Source of the DNA: Dyella acidisoli
GTDB lineage: Bacteria > Pseudomonadota > Gammaproteobacteria > Xanthomonadales > Rhodanobacteraceae
Length of the DNA stretch: 64,000 nucleotides
Assembly (NCBI RefSeq): GCF_030160295.1
Contig: NZ_BSOB01000046.1
Span: forward strand, 440,673 to 504,672
Direction: 5' to 3'
The notes beneath the pieces are model-generated. The model was not told the origin of the DNA, ran no database searches, and was given only the letters and a program-made list of their open reading frames with translations. Shown here piece by piece: positions 41,122 through 50,446 of the stretch. The translations under genes and the position numbers were made by a program. Positions within the stretch are counted from its first letter, which is position 1. Every line of letters starts with the position of its first letter.

Positions 41122-42192
41122 ATGCCTATGCCGTTGAAGAATGATCGCTTCCTGCGCGCGCTGCGCCGCGAACCCGTCGACACCACGCCCGTATGGGTGA
41201 TGCGCCAAGCTGGCCGTTATCTGCCCGAATACCGCGCCACGCGTGCGAAAGCCGGCAGCTTCATGGCGCTGGCGCAGAATCCGGAACTGGCCTGCGAGGT
41301 GACACTGCAGCCGCTGGACCGCTACGAGCTGGACGCGGCCATCCTGTTCTCCGACATCCTCACCATTCCGGATGCCATGGGTCTGGGCCTGTCTTTCGCA
41401 CACGGCGAAGGTCCACAGTTTGCGCGTCCCGTGCGTACGCGCGCCGAGGTGGAACGCCTTGGCGTCCCGGACATGGAAAGCGAACTGCGCTATGTGATGG
41501 ATGCCGTCCGCGTCATCCGCCGCGAACTCGCCGGCCGCGTGCCGCTGATCGGTTTTTCCGGTAGCCCATGGACGCTCGCCTGCTACATGGTGGAAGGCGA
41601 AGGCTCCCGCGATTTCGCCACCGTCAAGGCGATGTGCTGGAGCGATCCAGCCATGGCGCACATGCTGCTCGAGACGCTCGCGCGTTCGGTTGCTGCGTAT
41701 CTCAGTGCCCAAGCCGCCGCTGGTGCGCAGGCATTGATGATCTTCGACACCTGGGGCGGCTTACTCGGCCCGGCGGCATTCCGCGAATTCTCGCTGCGCT
41801 ATTTGTCGCAGGTGGTCGACGTGTTGAAGTCGGATATCCACGCGCGCGACCTACCGCTGATCCTGTTCTCCAAGGGCGCCAACGGACATCTTGCAGAGAT
41901 GGCGGCCACCGGCTGTGCGGCACTTGGCGTCGACTGGACTATCGATCTCTCCGATGCACGCAAAGCGGTGGACGGCAAGGTGGCGCTGCAAGGCAATCTC
42001 GATCCGGCTGTGCTGCGTGCCAGTCCCGAAGTGATTCGCCGCGAAGTGCGCCGTGTGCTCGACAGCTACGGCAATCATCCTGGGCACGTATTCAACCTCG
42101 GACACGGCGTGACGCCGGAGGTTGATCCTGAGCACGTGAAGGTGCTGGTGGATGAAGTACACGCGTATAGCCGCATATTGCGCGCTGCTTGA
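41122..42192 (+). CDS. hemE: Uroporphyrinogen decarboxylase HemE
   Basis: A 356-residue heme-pathway enzyme that converts uroporphyrinogen III to coproporphyrinogen III. Family motifs are [16 protein letters not shown] (about 22-37), the catalytic aspartate in [34 protein letters not shown]-like LMIFDTWGG and [15 protein letters not shown] at the end. A second ATG at 41128 is possible. Downstream lies a large palindromic REP doublet. Confidence 0.96.
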   Translation: MPMPLKNDRFLRALRREPVDTTPVWVMRQAGRYLPEYRATRAKAGSFMALAQNPELACEVTLQPLDRYELDAAILFSDILTIPDAMGLGLSFAHGEGPQFARPVRTRAEVERLGVPDMESELRYVMDAVRVIRRELAGRVPLIGFSGSPWTLACYMVEGEGSRDFATVKAMCWSDPAMAHMLLETLARSVAAYLSAQAAAGAQALMIFDTWGGLLGPAAFREFSLRYLSQVVDVLKSDIHARDLPLILFSKGANGHLAEMAATGCAALGVDWTIDLSDARKAVDGKVALQGNLDPAVLRASPEVIRREVRRVLDSYGNHPGHVFNLGHGVTPEVDPEHVKVLVDEVHAYSRILRAA

Positions 42193-42260
42193 AACCTTTC
42201 CCTCTCTTTTCCAAGAAAGGGGTGAGGCAACACGCCAACCTCACGAGAAAAATCGTCGTA

Positions 42261-42360
42261 CCCTCACGGCCGTCATTCCCGCGAAAGCGGGGATCCATCT
42301 TGCTCTCAAGCAAAAGCCAAAATGGATTCCCGCTTTCGCGGGAATGACGGCCGTGAGGGT
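42261..42360. repeat. Inverted doublet of family-2 REP with 38-bp arms
   Basis: Arms 42261-42298 and 42323-42360 are almost perfect inverted copies; they include CCCTCACGGCCGTCATTCCC and the GCGAAAGCGGG core. The spacer holds CTTGCTCTCAAGCAAAAG. It lies between convergent hemE and the hydrolase gene. A diverged family-1-like hairpin (42191-42227) precedes it. Confidence 0.88.
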
Positions 42361-42367
42361 TAGCAGT

Positions 42368-43975
42368 TCAATGTAGCGATACAGTAAGTGTCGCTGGCGT
42401 TGCAGCCGACGAACTGAAACTCACCGCGCTCCCCACCGGCGTCACACCTGCATAGCGAATGTCGCTAGTACCGATGATCAAAGCTAGTTGATTGCCCGGG
42501 CCGATTTCCCAATTCGTCGCTTCCAGATTCATGCTGACGGTTTGTGGCACACCTACCGGCACGTTGCGCAACGTATAAGGTTTCCACGTGATCAACTGAC
42601 CAATGCCGGTACTCGCATTCACGCTATAGAGATACGCGATCAAGGTGAGCTGATTCGCCGTTGGCGTGACTGTTACATGCAACGACGGCATGCCCATCAG
42701 ATTCTGCGTCTGCGTGAACACCGGCCCGGTCCAAACACTGGCGTTTGACCGATTCACCAAAGCCAGCTCCACAGGCGGCGGCAATTGCAGAAAACCCGTC
42801 AGTGCGCCGCTCACCAAGGCCACGCCGGTGGTTGCTGTAGTGAGATAACCGCCCGTAATGCCGTATTGCCAATTGCTGCCCGCACCCGTTGACAAACTGC
42901 CGGTAGGAAGAATGCCAAGCCAGCCCTTGGGTTGGGTGAGGCTGTACGTGACAGCACCTTGCTGCACAGCGTTCCAATCCGCGAACGTGCTCCACGTGCC
43001 GGCTTGCGATTTCAATTGCACTGGCAACTGCGTGTCGATGCCATTTTGCACACCCTTGAGGTAGTGCTCGAACCAATCGTTCACCGCCGTATAGATTTCG
43101 TTGGGAAATCCCATCGCGCCGCCCATCTCGGCAGTGGTGTGATCGCCGTGCGCGAGCAACAACATCTTCGGCCCATTGAGCCGGCTGTAGAAGTTGACGA
43201 GCTGGCTAGGCACAAAGAGGCTGTCTTCGAAATCATTTGCCAGCAACACTGCTGGACCGTTTGCGTTGATCGCTGCAATGTCATTGATGGCCGAACGCCC
43301 TGGCGTCGCAGAATCATTTTCCACGGTCTGCACCGCGCCATCAAAGTTTAACGCGAGCACATCCGCATTCACCTTCTGCATCAACGTGCCCGGCTTGCCG
43401 AGATAACTCGCAAACGACAGCAAGCCAATCGCCTGTGAACTGGCCGTCTGGTTGGCATCCAGCGATGCAAGCAGATCTGCCCACGAACTCAGCGCCGCCA
43501 CTGCCTTGATGCGCGGATCATGCTCGGCAGCAAGCAGGCTGGTACCTCCGCCGTACGAAATCCCCGAAATGCCGATTTCGTTCGAATCGGCCGGCGTGTT
43601 GCTCAATGCCCAATCGATCACCGTGCTTGCATCGCCTACCGTAAGCGGACCATCGATATCGATATAGCCGCATTGGGGACTCAGCGAACAACCCAAGCCG
43701 AATCCACGCGAGCTGTAACTGATTACGATGAATCCATCACTGGCGAGCTTGTTAGCTTCGCCCACGTACTCTGTGTCACTTTCACTCCAGCTCGAAGGCA
43801 TCACTACGAGCGGGAAAGGCCCACTTCCCGAAGGAACCGCGACATAAGCCTGCAGTTGATAGCCATCCGCTGTAGGAATCGAAACCAATGAACCGGGAAG
43901 ACTTTGAGCTTTCGCCGGCGCATTCACCGCCAACATCGACACCAGCAGGGTAAACACCATAGCAACGTATCGCAT
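42368..43975 (-). CDS. Secreted alpha/beta hydrolase, X-Pro dipeptidyl-peptidase (S15/CocE) type
   Basis: A 535-residue exported protein: signal peptide MRYVAMVFTLLVSMLAVNAPAKA (about 1-23), an alpha/beta-hydrolase core with nucleophile Ser140 in GISGISYGGG and a later His in LLAHGDHTT, and a beta-rich C-terminal jelly-roll-like domain (about 390-535) as in the S15/CocE group. It probably cleaves a peptide or ester outside the cytoplasm; the substrate cannot be inferred. GGAGGGCG before the ATG at 43975 fixes the start. Confidence 0.83.
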   Translation of the reverse strand: MRYVAMVFTLLVSMLAVNAPAKAQSLPGSLVSIPTADGYQLQAYVAVPSGSGPFPLVVMPSSWSESDTEYVGEANKLASDGFIVISYSSRGFGLGCSLSPQCGYIDIDGPLTVGDASTVIDWALSNTPADSNEIGISGISYGGGTSLLAAEHDPRIKAVAALSSWADLLASLDANQTASSQAIGLLSFASYLGKPGTLMQKVNADVLALNFDGAVQTVENDSATPGRSAINDIAAINANGPAVLLANDFEDSLFVPSQLVNFYSRLNGPKMLLLAHGDHTTAEMGGAMGFPNEIYTAVNDWFEHYLKGVQNGIDTQLPVQLKSQAGTWSTFADWNAVQQGAVTYSLTQPKGWLGILPTGSLSTGAGSNWQYGITGGYLTTATTGVALVSGALTGFLQLPPPVELALVNRSNASVWTGPVFTQTQNLMGMPSLHVTVTPTANQLTLIAYLYSVNASTGIGQLITWKPYTLRNVPVGVPQTVSMNLEATNWEIGPGNQLALIIGTSDIRYAGVTPVGSAVSFSSSAATPATLTVSLH

Positions 43976-44276
43976 ATCGCCCTCCGCAGATATGACCGAG
44001 ACAGAATGTGATTCCCCGCACACGCGTACATGCACACGTGGCAGCGCGCACATGTGCACTCTCGCGAGTGATATCCGCGTGAACGCTTGAGAGAAAAAAC
44101 TCAGCTATCGAACGGAAGTGACGGTGTATATCGAAAATATTGCACGCCACCCACTTGAACAAAGACGGCCATCCACCTGTCCTCGTTTTGATATTCGCCT
44201 AGTGCAAATGCATGCATGCGAATCTGCTTGAAACGCATAAAACGCGCCGACACACTCACATGCCGGCGCGTAGTCA
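43976..44276. promoter_or_regulatory. Upstream region of the hydrolase gene with short palindromes
   Basis: About 300 bases without a gene, running from the hydrolase start to the sugar-porter stop. Perfect short palindromes GCACATGTGC (44048-44057) and CTCGCGAG (44061-44068) lie close together about 75 bases upstream of the hydrolase and could be operator sequence. At the far end is the sugar-porter terminator. Confidence 0.4.
44239..44270 (-). terminator. Terminator of the sugar porter gene
   Basis: On the minus strand CGCGCCG (44270-44264) pairs with CGGCGCG (44249-44243) over a 14-base loop, followed by TTTTATG. The T-run is short, so strength is moderate. Confidence 0.6.
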
Positions 44277-45716
44277 TCAGGATGCGCGCATATCTTCCAG
44301 TTCCATACCGCGCGTTTCGCGCACGGCGCGCATCACAAACAGGAGTGACACGAAAGCAAACAATGCGTACAAACCGTACGCGAAGCTAAGACCGATCTGC
44401 GCCAACCACGGGAACGTGCTGGTGATGACAAAGTTAGCCACCCACTGCGCGGCAGCAGCCACGGCCAGTGCAATCGCACGAATGCTGTTGGGGAACATCT
44501 CGCCCAACAACACCCATACCATCGGCCCCCAGCTCAATCCGAAGCACACGACGTAGGCATTCGCTGCCACCAGCGCGATCATTCCCCACGGCGCCGGCAG
44601 GCTCATTGCCGCTCCACTGCCGACGGATTGCGAAAAGCACCACGCCATCAAAGCTAAGGTGATGGTCATGCCGGCCGAGCCAATCAACAGCAACGGCTTG
44701 CGCCCGATCTTGTCGACCAGCGCGATGGCCACCAGTGTCACCAATACATTGACGATGGATGTGAACACCGTGATCGAAAATGAATCGGCCTCACTGAAAC
44801 CCACTGAGTGCCACAGCGTCGACGAGTAATAGAAGATCACGTTGATGCCGACGAACTGCTGGAACACCGAAAGCAAAATGCCTACCCATACGATCGGCAG
44901 CAGGCCCGCACGCGGACCGCGCAGATCCTTCAACGTGGGACGGTATTCCACCTTCAGGCTGTGGGCGATGTCATTGATCTTCGCATCCAGTGCGTGATCG
45001 CTATGCAGATCCAACACTTTCGCCAGCACTACGCGCGCTTCAGCAGGACGTCCACGCGCGACGAGGTAACGCGGCGATTCCGGCACGCCCAGCACGAGCA
45101 CACCGTAGATCAAGGCCGGCAGCGTGGCGACCAGGAACATCCAGCGCCAAGCCTCCAGGCCAAACCAGAGCTTTCCCGCTGCGCCACCCGCCGTGCTCGC
45201 CAGCCATGCATCGCTGAGTAGCGCCACGAAAATGCCGAGCACGATTGCCAACTGCTGCATCGAACCGAGCCGTCCGCGCACATGAGCCGGCGATACTTCG
45301 GCGATATACGCCGGTGCAATCACCGAAGCGACACCCACGCCGATACCGCCGATCGCGCGCCAGAACATCAGATCCCACACACCGTGCACAAGCCCGGAAC
45401 CGATCGCGCACAGCACCAGGAACAACGCGGCCACCTGCATGGTGCGCACGCGTCCAAGGCGATCTGCCAACGGACCCGCATACCACGCGCCCAGTGCAGA
45501 ACCGAGCAGCGCGCAAGACACTGCGATACCGATCCGTCCCGCGCTCAGGCCGAAACCATGACGCACCGCATCAACCGCGCCATTGATTACCGCGGTGTCG
45601 AATCCGAACAGAAAACCGCCGATCGCCGCCGCCGCTGCAATCAGCACGACTCTTGCCGTGGTGCGCCCTTCATCCCCCTGCGCCACACCCGCACTTGTAT
45701 TGGTATTCATGTGCAT
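44277..45716 (-). CDS. Sugar porter family MFS transporter
   Basis: A 479-residue inner-membrane transporter with twelve predicted helices. Sugar-porter signatures are present: GFLFGFDTAVINGA in helix 1, PLADRLGRVRT after helix 2, PESPRYLVARGR after helix 6, QQFVGINVIFYYSS in helix 7 and DKIGRKPLL after helix 8. These match the XylE/GalP/AraE proton symporters; the exact sugar is unknown. Three ATGs (45725, 45716, 45710) are possible; 45716 has GGGGAG at a suitable distance. It stands alone. Confidence 0.92.
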   Translation of the reverse strand: MHMNTNTSAGVAQGDEGRTTARVVLIAAAAAIGGFLFGFDTAVINGAVDAVRHGFGLSAGRIGIAVSCALLGSALGAWYAGPLADRLGRVRTMQVAALFLVLCAIGSGLVHGVWDLMFWRAIGGIGVGVASVIAPAYIAEVSPAHVRGRLGSMQQLAIVLGIFVALLSDAWLASTAGGAAGKLWFGLEAWRWMFLVATLPALIYGVLVLGVPESPRYLVARGRPAEARVVLAKVLDLHSDHALDAKINDIAHSLKVEYRPTLKDLRGPRAGLLPIVWVGILLSVFQQFVGINVIFYYSSTLWHSVGFSEADSFSITVFTSIVNVLVTLVAIALVDKIGRKPLLLIGSAGMTITLALMAWCFSQSVGSGAAMSLPAPWGMIALVAANAYVVCFGLSWGPMVWVLLGEMFPNSIRAIALAVAAAAQWVANFVITSTFPWLAQIGLSFAYGLYALFAFVSLLFVMRAVRETRGMELEDMRAS

Positions 45717-45900
45717 ATCGATCATGCTCCCCACATGATGGTTCTTCAGTGATGGCCGATTCTGCGCAGGGCGGCTGATCTTGTCCGCCTGAATACGTAT
45801 GCAGGGCAAGACTGTAGCAGTCTGTGGCCGGAGCAACACCCCTACTACCACTGAAGCGCGAGCACCTCTTTCGCCGAAATCACTTCATGGTGAACAAGCA

Positions 45901-47847
45901 TCACGAAGAAACGGCCGCTACGCCTGCCTGCGGACGTTCAAAGAACCTCTGCACTTCACCAATATCCCGCGTTCGAGGCATCGGCGGCAGGCTGTTGAGG
46001 AACAACTTGCCGTAACCCTTGGTCGTCAAACGCGGATCGCAAAGCACCAGTACGCCGCGATCGTGCACGTCACGAATCAGCCGCCCTGCCCCTTGCTTGA
46101 GCGCAATCACGGCCGAAGGAACCTGCCACCCCATGAAAGGATTGATGCCCGCCTGCTCCAGCGATTCCAGTCGTGCCTGCAGCACCGGATCGTCCGGCGC
46201 GGCAAACGGCAGCTTGTCGATCATCACCACAGACAGCGCTTCGCCGGCCACGTCCACGCCTTCCCAAAAGCTCGCTGCGCCAAGCAGAACGCCATGACCG
46301 CTGGCGCGAAAATCCTCCAGCAACTGGTGACGCGGCGCACTGCCCTGCACGAACAGCGGCCAAGGCACGCGATCGGTCAGCAGATCCGCAGCGCGGCGCA
46401 ATGCGCGGTGCGAGGTGAATAGCAGGAACGCGCGACCGTTGGAGGCTTCCAGCACAGGCAGCGTGGCATCGATCACACGATCGGTGTAATCGCGCATCGC
46501 TGGATCGGGAAGACCATCCGGCATGTAACACAAGGCTTGTCGCGCGTAATCGAAAGGACTTTCCAGGCTCAACGTCTGTGGATCGTCTAAGCCCAGCTGA
46601 CGCGCGAAGTGGTCAAACTGCCCCGCGACTGACAGCGTCGCCGAGGTATGAATCCACGCCGCATGCGTGCGCTCGCGCATCGCACGCAATGGCGCTGCCA
46701 GATCCAGCGGCGTGGCATGCAATGCAAACCCGCGTGGAAACAGTTCGTACCAGCGCACGTCCTGCTCGGACGATGTTTCGGCGACGCGATCCAGGCGTTC
46801 GCTCAGATGCGCTGCTCGCTCGTGTACGTTCATCAGACCGCGCGAACGTTCGGCTTGCGAAGCCAGCGCATCGGTCAGCGCGGCCAGCACTTCGCTCAGG
46901 TCGCGCAGTGAGGAGGACACGCCGTCGCGTCGCAATAGTTCGTGGAATGGTCCGCGTGTTGGCAGTGTGTCGATCGCCAGGCGGAACTTGCGTACCGCTT
47001 CCTGCAAGGCTTCCACGGGTTCCAGCACAAGACCCATCGCACCGGTGACGCCATTGCATTCGGCGAGCGCATCCTGCGCCAGTTCGGTGAGCTGCCGTGC
47101 GCTGATGCTTTGCGAAAAGAACTGTCCAGCCAGTTCCGGTATCTGATGTGCCTCGTCCAGAATGAAAGCCTGCGCGCCCGGCAGAATTTCACCGAAGCCC
47201 TCCTGCTTCAACGCCAGATCGGCGAACAGCAGATGGTGATTCACCACGACCAGATCCGCTTCCTGCGCTTCACGGCGCGCGGTGACCACATGGCAATCGT
47301 CGTAGAACGGACATTCGACGCCCAGGCAGTTTTCTGGCGTGGACGTTACGCGCACCCATAACGGTGAATCCTCTGGCACTTCCGCCAGCTCCATGCGATC
47401 ACCACGACGCGTGCGCGCGGACCACGCGCGGATCGATGCCAATTGCGCGGCCTGGCTGCGCTCCATGCTCGAACCTTCGCGTACCGTCTGATCGAGGCGA
47501 TACAAGCACAGATAATTGGCACGTCCTTTCAGCAACGCTGTCTTCAGACGCGCACCGAGCACCGAACGCACTTTCGGTATGTCGCGGAAAAAGAGCTGAT
47601 CCTGCAGCGCCTTCGTGCCAGTGGAAACAATCACCCGCTCGCCCGACAGCATGGCCGGCACCAGGTACGCATACGTTTTGCCCGTGCCCGTGCCCGCTTC
47701 GGCAATCAGCGTCTCGCATTCGGCAATGGCGTGCTGCACCGCGTGCGCCATTTCCTGCTGCGCGGGGCGTGGGGCGAAATTCGGCAACTCGCGGGCAAAC
47801 GGGCCGTCGGCGCCGAGCAGTGCGCCGATGTCGTCGGGGTCGGTCAT
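45901..47847 (-). CDS. ATP-dependent DNA helicase of the DinG/YoaA (XPD-like) family
   Basis: A 648-residue superfamily-2 helicase. Walker A is AGTGTGKT (51-58) and the DEAH box is at 231-234. Four cysteines, Cys114 (NYLCLYRLD), Cys174, Cys179 and Cys185 (NCLGVECPFYDDC), are spaced as the iron-sulfur cluster ligands of XPD-like helicases. C-terminal motifs GAASFWEGVDVAGE and QGAGRLIRD are present. Length and motifs are closest to YoaA, which acts with Pol III chi in replication repair; DinG itself is longer. Confidence 0.9.
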   Translation of the reverse strand: MTDPDDIGALLGADGPFARELPNFAPRPAQQEMAHAVQHAIAECETLIAEAGTGTGKTYAYLVPAMLSGERVIVSTGTKALQDQLFFRDIPKVRSVLGARLKTALLKGRANYLCLYRLDQTVREGSSMERSQAAQLASIRAWSARTRRGDRMELAEVPEDSPLWVRVTSTPENCLGVECPFYDDCHVVTARREAQEADLVVVNHHLLFADLALKQEGFGEILPGAQAFILDEAHQIPELAGQFFSQSISARQLTELAQDALAECNGVTGAMGLVLEPVEALQEAVRKFRLAIDTLPTRGPFHELLRRDGVSSSLRDLSEVLAALTDALASQAERSRGLMNVHERAAHLSERLDRVAETSSEQDVRWYELFPRGFALHATPLDLAAPLRAMRERTHAAWIHTSATLSVAGQFDHFARQLGLDDPQTLSLESPFDYARQALCYMPDGLPDPAMRDYTDRVIDATLPVLEASNGRAFLLFTSHRALRRAADLLTDRVPWPLFVQGSAPRHQLLEDFRASGHGVLLGAASFWEGVDVAGEALSVVMIDKLPFAAPDDPVLQARLESLEQAGINPFMGWQVPSAVIALKQGAGRLIRDVHDRGVLVLCDPRLTTKGYGKLFLNSLPPMPRTRDIGEVQRFFERPQAGVAAVSS

Positions 47848-48080
47848 GCATCCAGTATCTCGCAGCGAGGGTGGCAGAAACTAGCTACCGCTCGCTTTCG
47901 TCATACACGATGGCACAACCGCAAGACGTGCTTATGAGCGCTTACGCGGTTTTCAAAGAAACGCCTGACTTATAAGTGCGTGTCATCGAGTGAAATCATT
48001 TAAAGGCTGCCTCACGTCGTCATTGCTGGCGCGAGTGACCCGTGAGGTCCACCATAACGCCACCCAACCGGAGATGCGCC

Positions 48081-48470
48081 ATGAACGTCGAACTGCAGAT
48101 GTTGGCCTGGAGTATCGTGCTTGGCCTGGTCCAGATCGTCATCGCTGTCAGCGGTCTGATCGGAAAGCGGGGCCTGGGCTGGGCCGCTAGCCCACGTGAT
48201 GCGCAGTTGCCGCCCGTCGTCGGCGTTACGGCAAGACTCGATCGCGCCAGCGCAAATTTCCTCGAAACGTTCGTCTTCTTTGCGGCGGCGGTGCTCGCCG
48301 GCTATGTGCTGCAACGTCATTCCGCCATGACCGCCTTGGGAGCGCAGCTTTATTTCTGGGCTCGCCTCATCTACGTGCCTATTTATGCGCTGGGCATTCC
48401 TTATCTAAGGACACTGGTCTGGAGCGTCAGCATCGTAGGCATCGTGCTTTTGCTGATGCCTTTGTTGTGA
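48081..48470 (+). CDS. MAPEG family membrane protein
   Basis: A 129-residue protein with four membrane helices. The segment ARLDRASANFLETFVFFAA (about 58-76) is the MAPEG hallmark, and the family includes membrane glutathione transferases and related small enzymes. The catalytic role in bacteria is usually unproven. CCGGAG before the ATG at 48081 supports the start. It stands alone; the 230 bases before it show no other feature. Confidence 0.85.
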   Translation: MNVELQMLAWSIVLGLVQIVIAVSGLIGKRGLGWAASPRDAQLPPVVGVTARLDRASANFLETFVFFAAAVLAGYVLQRHSAMTALGAQLYFWARLIYVPIYALGIPYLRTLVWSVSIVGIVLLLMPLL

Positions 48471-48506
48471 CAGGCGATGCCGGTTTCAGCCCGAGAGGCT
48501 AGATGG

Positions 48507-49628
48507 CTACCCCGGCGCATCGACGACGCGGCCGATGCCTTCCGCTTCGATCGCGCTCATTGCCGAGCGCAACGCAAGCGTGTCGCCGTCCCTGCTCACG
48601 CCGATGCGGAACAGCAGATCCCCGTCGGCACTGCGCGAGGAGTGGATGGAATCGAGATTGATGCCACGTTGTTCGAATACGGAAAGCAGCGCGCGCAACG
48701 AGCCGGGGCGATCCACCGGCAAGAACACACTGATGTAGCGCGGCTCGTGTAGATCGGCGAGCAGATAGCCCAGCCGCTCGAATGCATAACTGCCTTCGGC
48801 TATGGCCTGCTCGCCGACATAGGCACGGCTTTGTTCCAGCAAGGTTTCGCGCATGCGATCGCGCGCTTCATCGTCGCCCTGGCGCACCAAGTCACGCAGT
48901 GTATCCAGATGTGCTGCCAGGCGTTCCAGCATCGGCGCCACATGCGGGTTTTCGAACTGGATGTCCTGATAGATCGCCGGATTGCTGGCGAGAATGCGGC
49001 GTGTCACCGCCACATCCAGTTCATAGCCCACCGAACTGAAAGGGCGGATACCGTCGAGATCGCCGACCGCCGGTGCGAGTTCACGCAACACGGCGCCCTG
49101 CGCCATATGCGTGGCATGCACCATGCCTTGCACGAGCGCCATGATGCGATCGTGCTGCTCGGCATCGGCACGCACGCAATCGGCTTCGGTGGCGGCAAGA
49201 AAATCTTCGAGCCACGGACGCCATTTATCCAGGCGCGCTTCGCACACCACCATCGAACGGCCACGCAAGGTGGCGGCTTTGGGCGCGGCGCTCATCGGAT
49301 GCAGGCCGACGACTTCGGCTTGCGAAGTCAGCATGACTGCTACCGGCACGGCTTTGATCGAAGTGATGTCCAGCCAGAGCTGCTCGCGTTCGATGCCAGC
49401 CGCCTGGGCGACGTAGTGGCTGATGACGGCGGGTGTCTGGCGGATCGGTGCACAGAAGATCAGTACATCGACGGCTTCGATGAGTGCGCGTTCGGAGAGC
49501 GCCGTGTCGCCGCTTGGATCATGGCCGAAGACGTGCAGACCCATGCGGTCTTCGAAAAAGTGACGCAGCCAGCGGCCGTAGGCGCCTTGGCTTCCGACGA
49601 GGCCGATCCGTGGCTTATCGTTGGTCAT
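48507..49628 (-). CDS. tyrA: Prephenate dehydrogenase TyrA with C-terminal ACT domain
   Basis: A 373-residue enzyme for tyrosine synthesis. The N-terminal NAD-binding loop is GLVGSQGAYGRWL (about 9-21); CAPIRQTP, LDITSIK and VGLHPMSAAPKA follow, and a helical dimerisation region comes next. Residues from about 295 form an ACT domain (YISVFLPVDRPGSLRALL), which implies allosteric control by an aromatic amino acid. There is no chorismate mutase domain. The ATG at 49628 was chosen over a TTG 9 bases upstream. Confidence 0.92.
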   Translation of the reverse strand: MTNDKPRIGLVGSQGAYGRWLRHFFEDRMGLHVFGHDPSGDTALSERALIEAVDVLIFCAPIRQTPAVISHYVAQAAGIEREQLWLDITSIKAVPVAVMLTSQAEVVGLHPMSAAPKAATLRGRSMVVCEARLDKWRPWLEDFLAATEADCVRADAEQHDRIMALVQGMVHATHMAQGAVLRELAPAVGDLDGIRPFSSVGYELDVAVTRRILASNPAIYQDIQFENPHVAPMLERLAAHLDTLRDLVRQGDDEARDRMRETLLEQSRAYVGEQAIAEGSYAFERLGYLLADLHEPRYISVFLPVDRPGSLRALLSVFEQRGINLDSIHSSRSADGDLLFRIGVSRDGDTLALRSAMSAIEAEGIGRVVDAPG

Positions 49629-49698
49629 GAGAAGCAATTCCGTAAGGGAGGCGTGCGCAAGATTGTCTTTCCTGTCACGTGATGCACTTACTTTAGCC

Positions 49699-49808
49699 GT
49701 CCGTCATTCCCGCGAAAGTGGAGGCGCTTTTCAACAGCGAAGCTGGTCAATCCAATTTCAAGTATGCATCAGAGCAAGATGGATTCCCGCTTTCGCGGGA
49801 ATGACGGC
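49699..49808. repeat. Inverted doublet of family-2 REP
   Basis: Copies at 49699-49722 (GTCATTCCCGCGAAAGTGG, slightly diverged) and 49779-49808 (inverted, ATGGATTCCCGCTTTCGCGG). The inner end carries AGAGCAAGAT, the inverse of the ATCTTGCTCT found beside other family-2 copies. It lies upstream of tyrA and downstream of the lipoprotein gene. Confidence 0.85.
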
Positions 49809-49904
49809 CATAAGGGAATGGTGATTTTCATAGCAACCTACCCGGCCGCAAGCTTTCCCGGATAGCAGTAGCGAAGGTCTGAATGACGAGCGACTAGCTC
49901 GAAC

Positions 49905-50441
49905 TCAAAGCCGCTGCATACCCGGCTCGCGACATTCGCCCACCCATTTGCTGGCGGACGCAGCTCCCTGCTGATCGTTGGCTTGCAAGCGAATCTCCGC
50001 AATGGTCTGCCAATTGCGCGCGCACAGCGGGCCTTGCTTGGAACCCAAGGTCCACGACTGATGCGCAAGCTTTTCGGCAAGCTGGAAGTCGCCCATATAG
50101 ATCGCGACTTCGGCGCGATCCTGCAGCACATCCGGCGCATCGGGATTGCGCTTCAATGCCATATCGAGCTTCGCGGCAGCAGCCTGATACTGACCGTTGC
50201 GCTCATCCTGGCGCGCAGCATCCTGCAGCGCGGTGATGCCCGGGTCGCTGAGCGGGTGCACGTTGATCACTGACTTATCGCGCTCACCGGCAGCACGAAT
50301 CTCATCCACCATCGCCACGTTGGATTTTCCCGGCGGCGGCTTCGGCGCTTCGGGCGCAGGCTGGGCACAGGCGGCGAGCAGGACACCCGCCAGCGCGGCG
50401 AGCAGGAAGGGATGGCGGAGCGAACGGTACGACATGGTCAT
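49905..50441 (-). CDS. TPR outer-membrane lipoprotein, LpoP-like candidate
   Basis: A 178-residue lipoprotein. The signal peptide ends in the lipobox LLAAC (Cys about residue 25), followed by AQPAPEAPKPPPG, a proline-rich stalk, and a small helical TPR-like domain (DERNGQYQAAAAKLDMALKRNPDAPDVL and GDFQLAEKLAHQSW, given in parts). It starts 5 bases after the mrcB stop. In Pseudomonas the TPR lipoprotein LpoP, encoded beside ponB, activates PBP1b; the same layout here suggests the same job. A start at 50435 is also possible. Confidence 0.75.
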   Translation of the reverse strand: MTMSYRSLRHPFLLAALAGVLLAACAQPAPEAPKPPPGKSNVAMVDEIRAAGERDKSVINVHPLSDPGITALQDAARQDERNGQYQAAAAKLDMALKRNPDAPDVLQDRAEVAIYMGDFQLAEKLAHQSWTLGSKQGPLCARNWQTIAEIRLQANDQQGAASASKWVGECREPGMQRL

Positions 50442-50446
50442 GCTGG

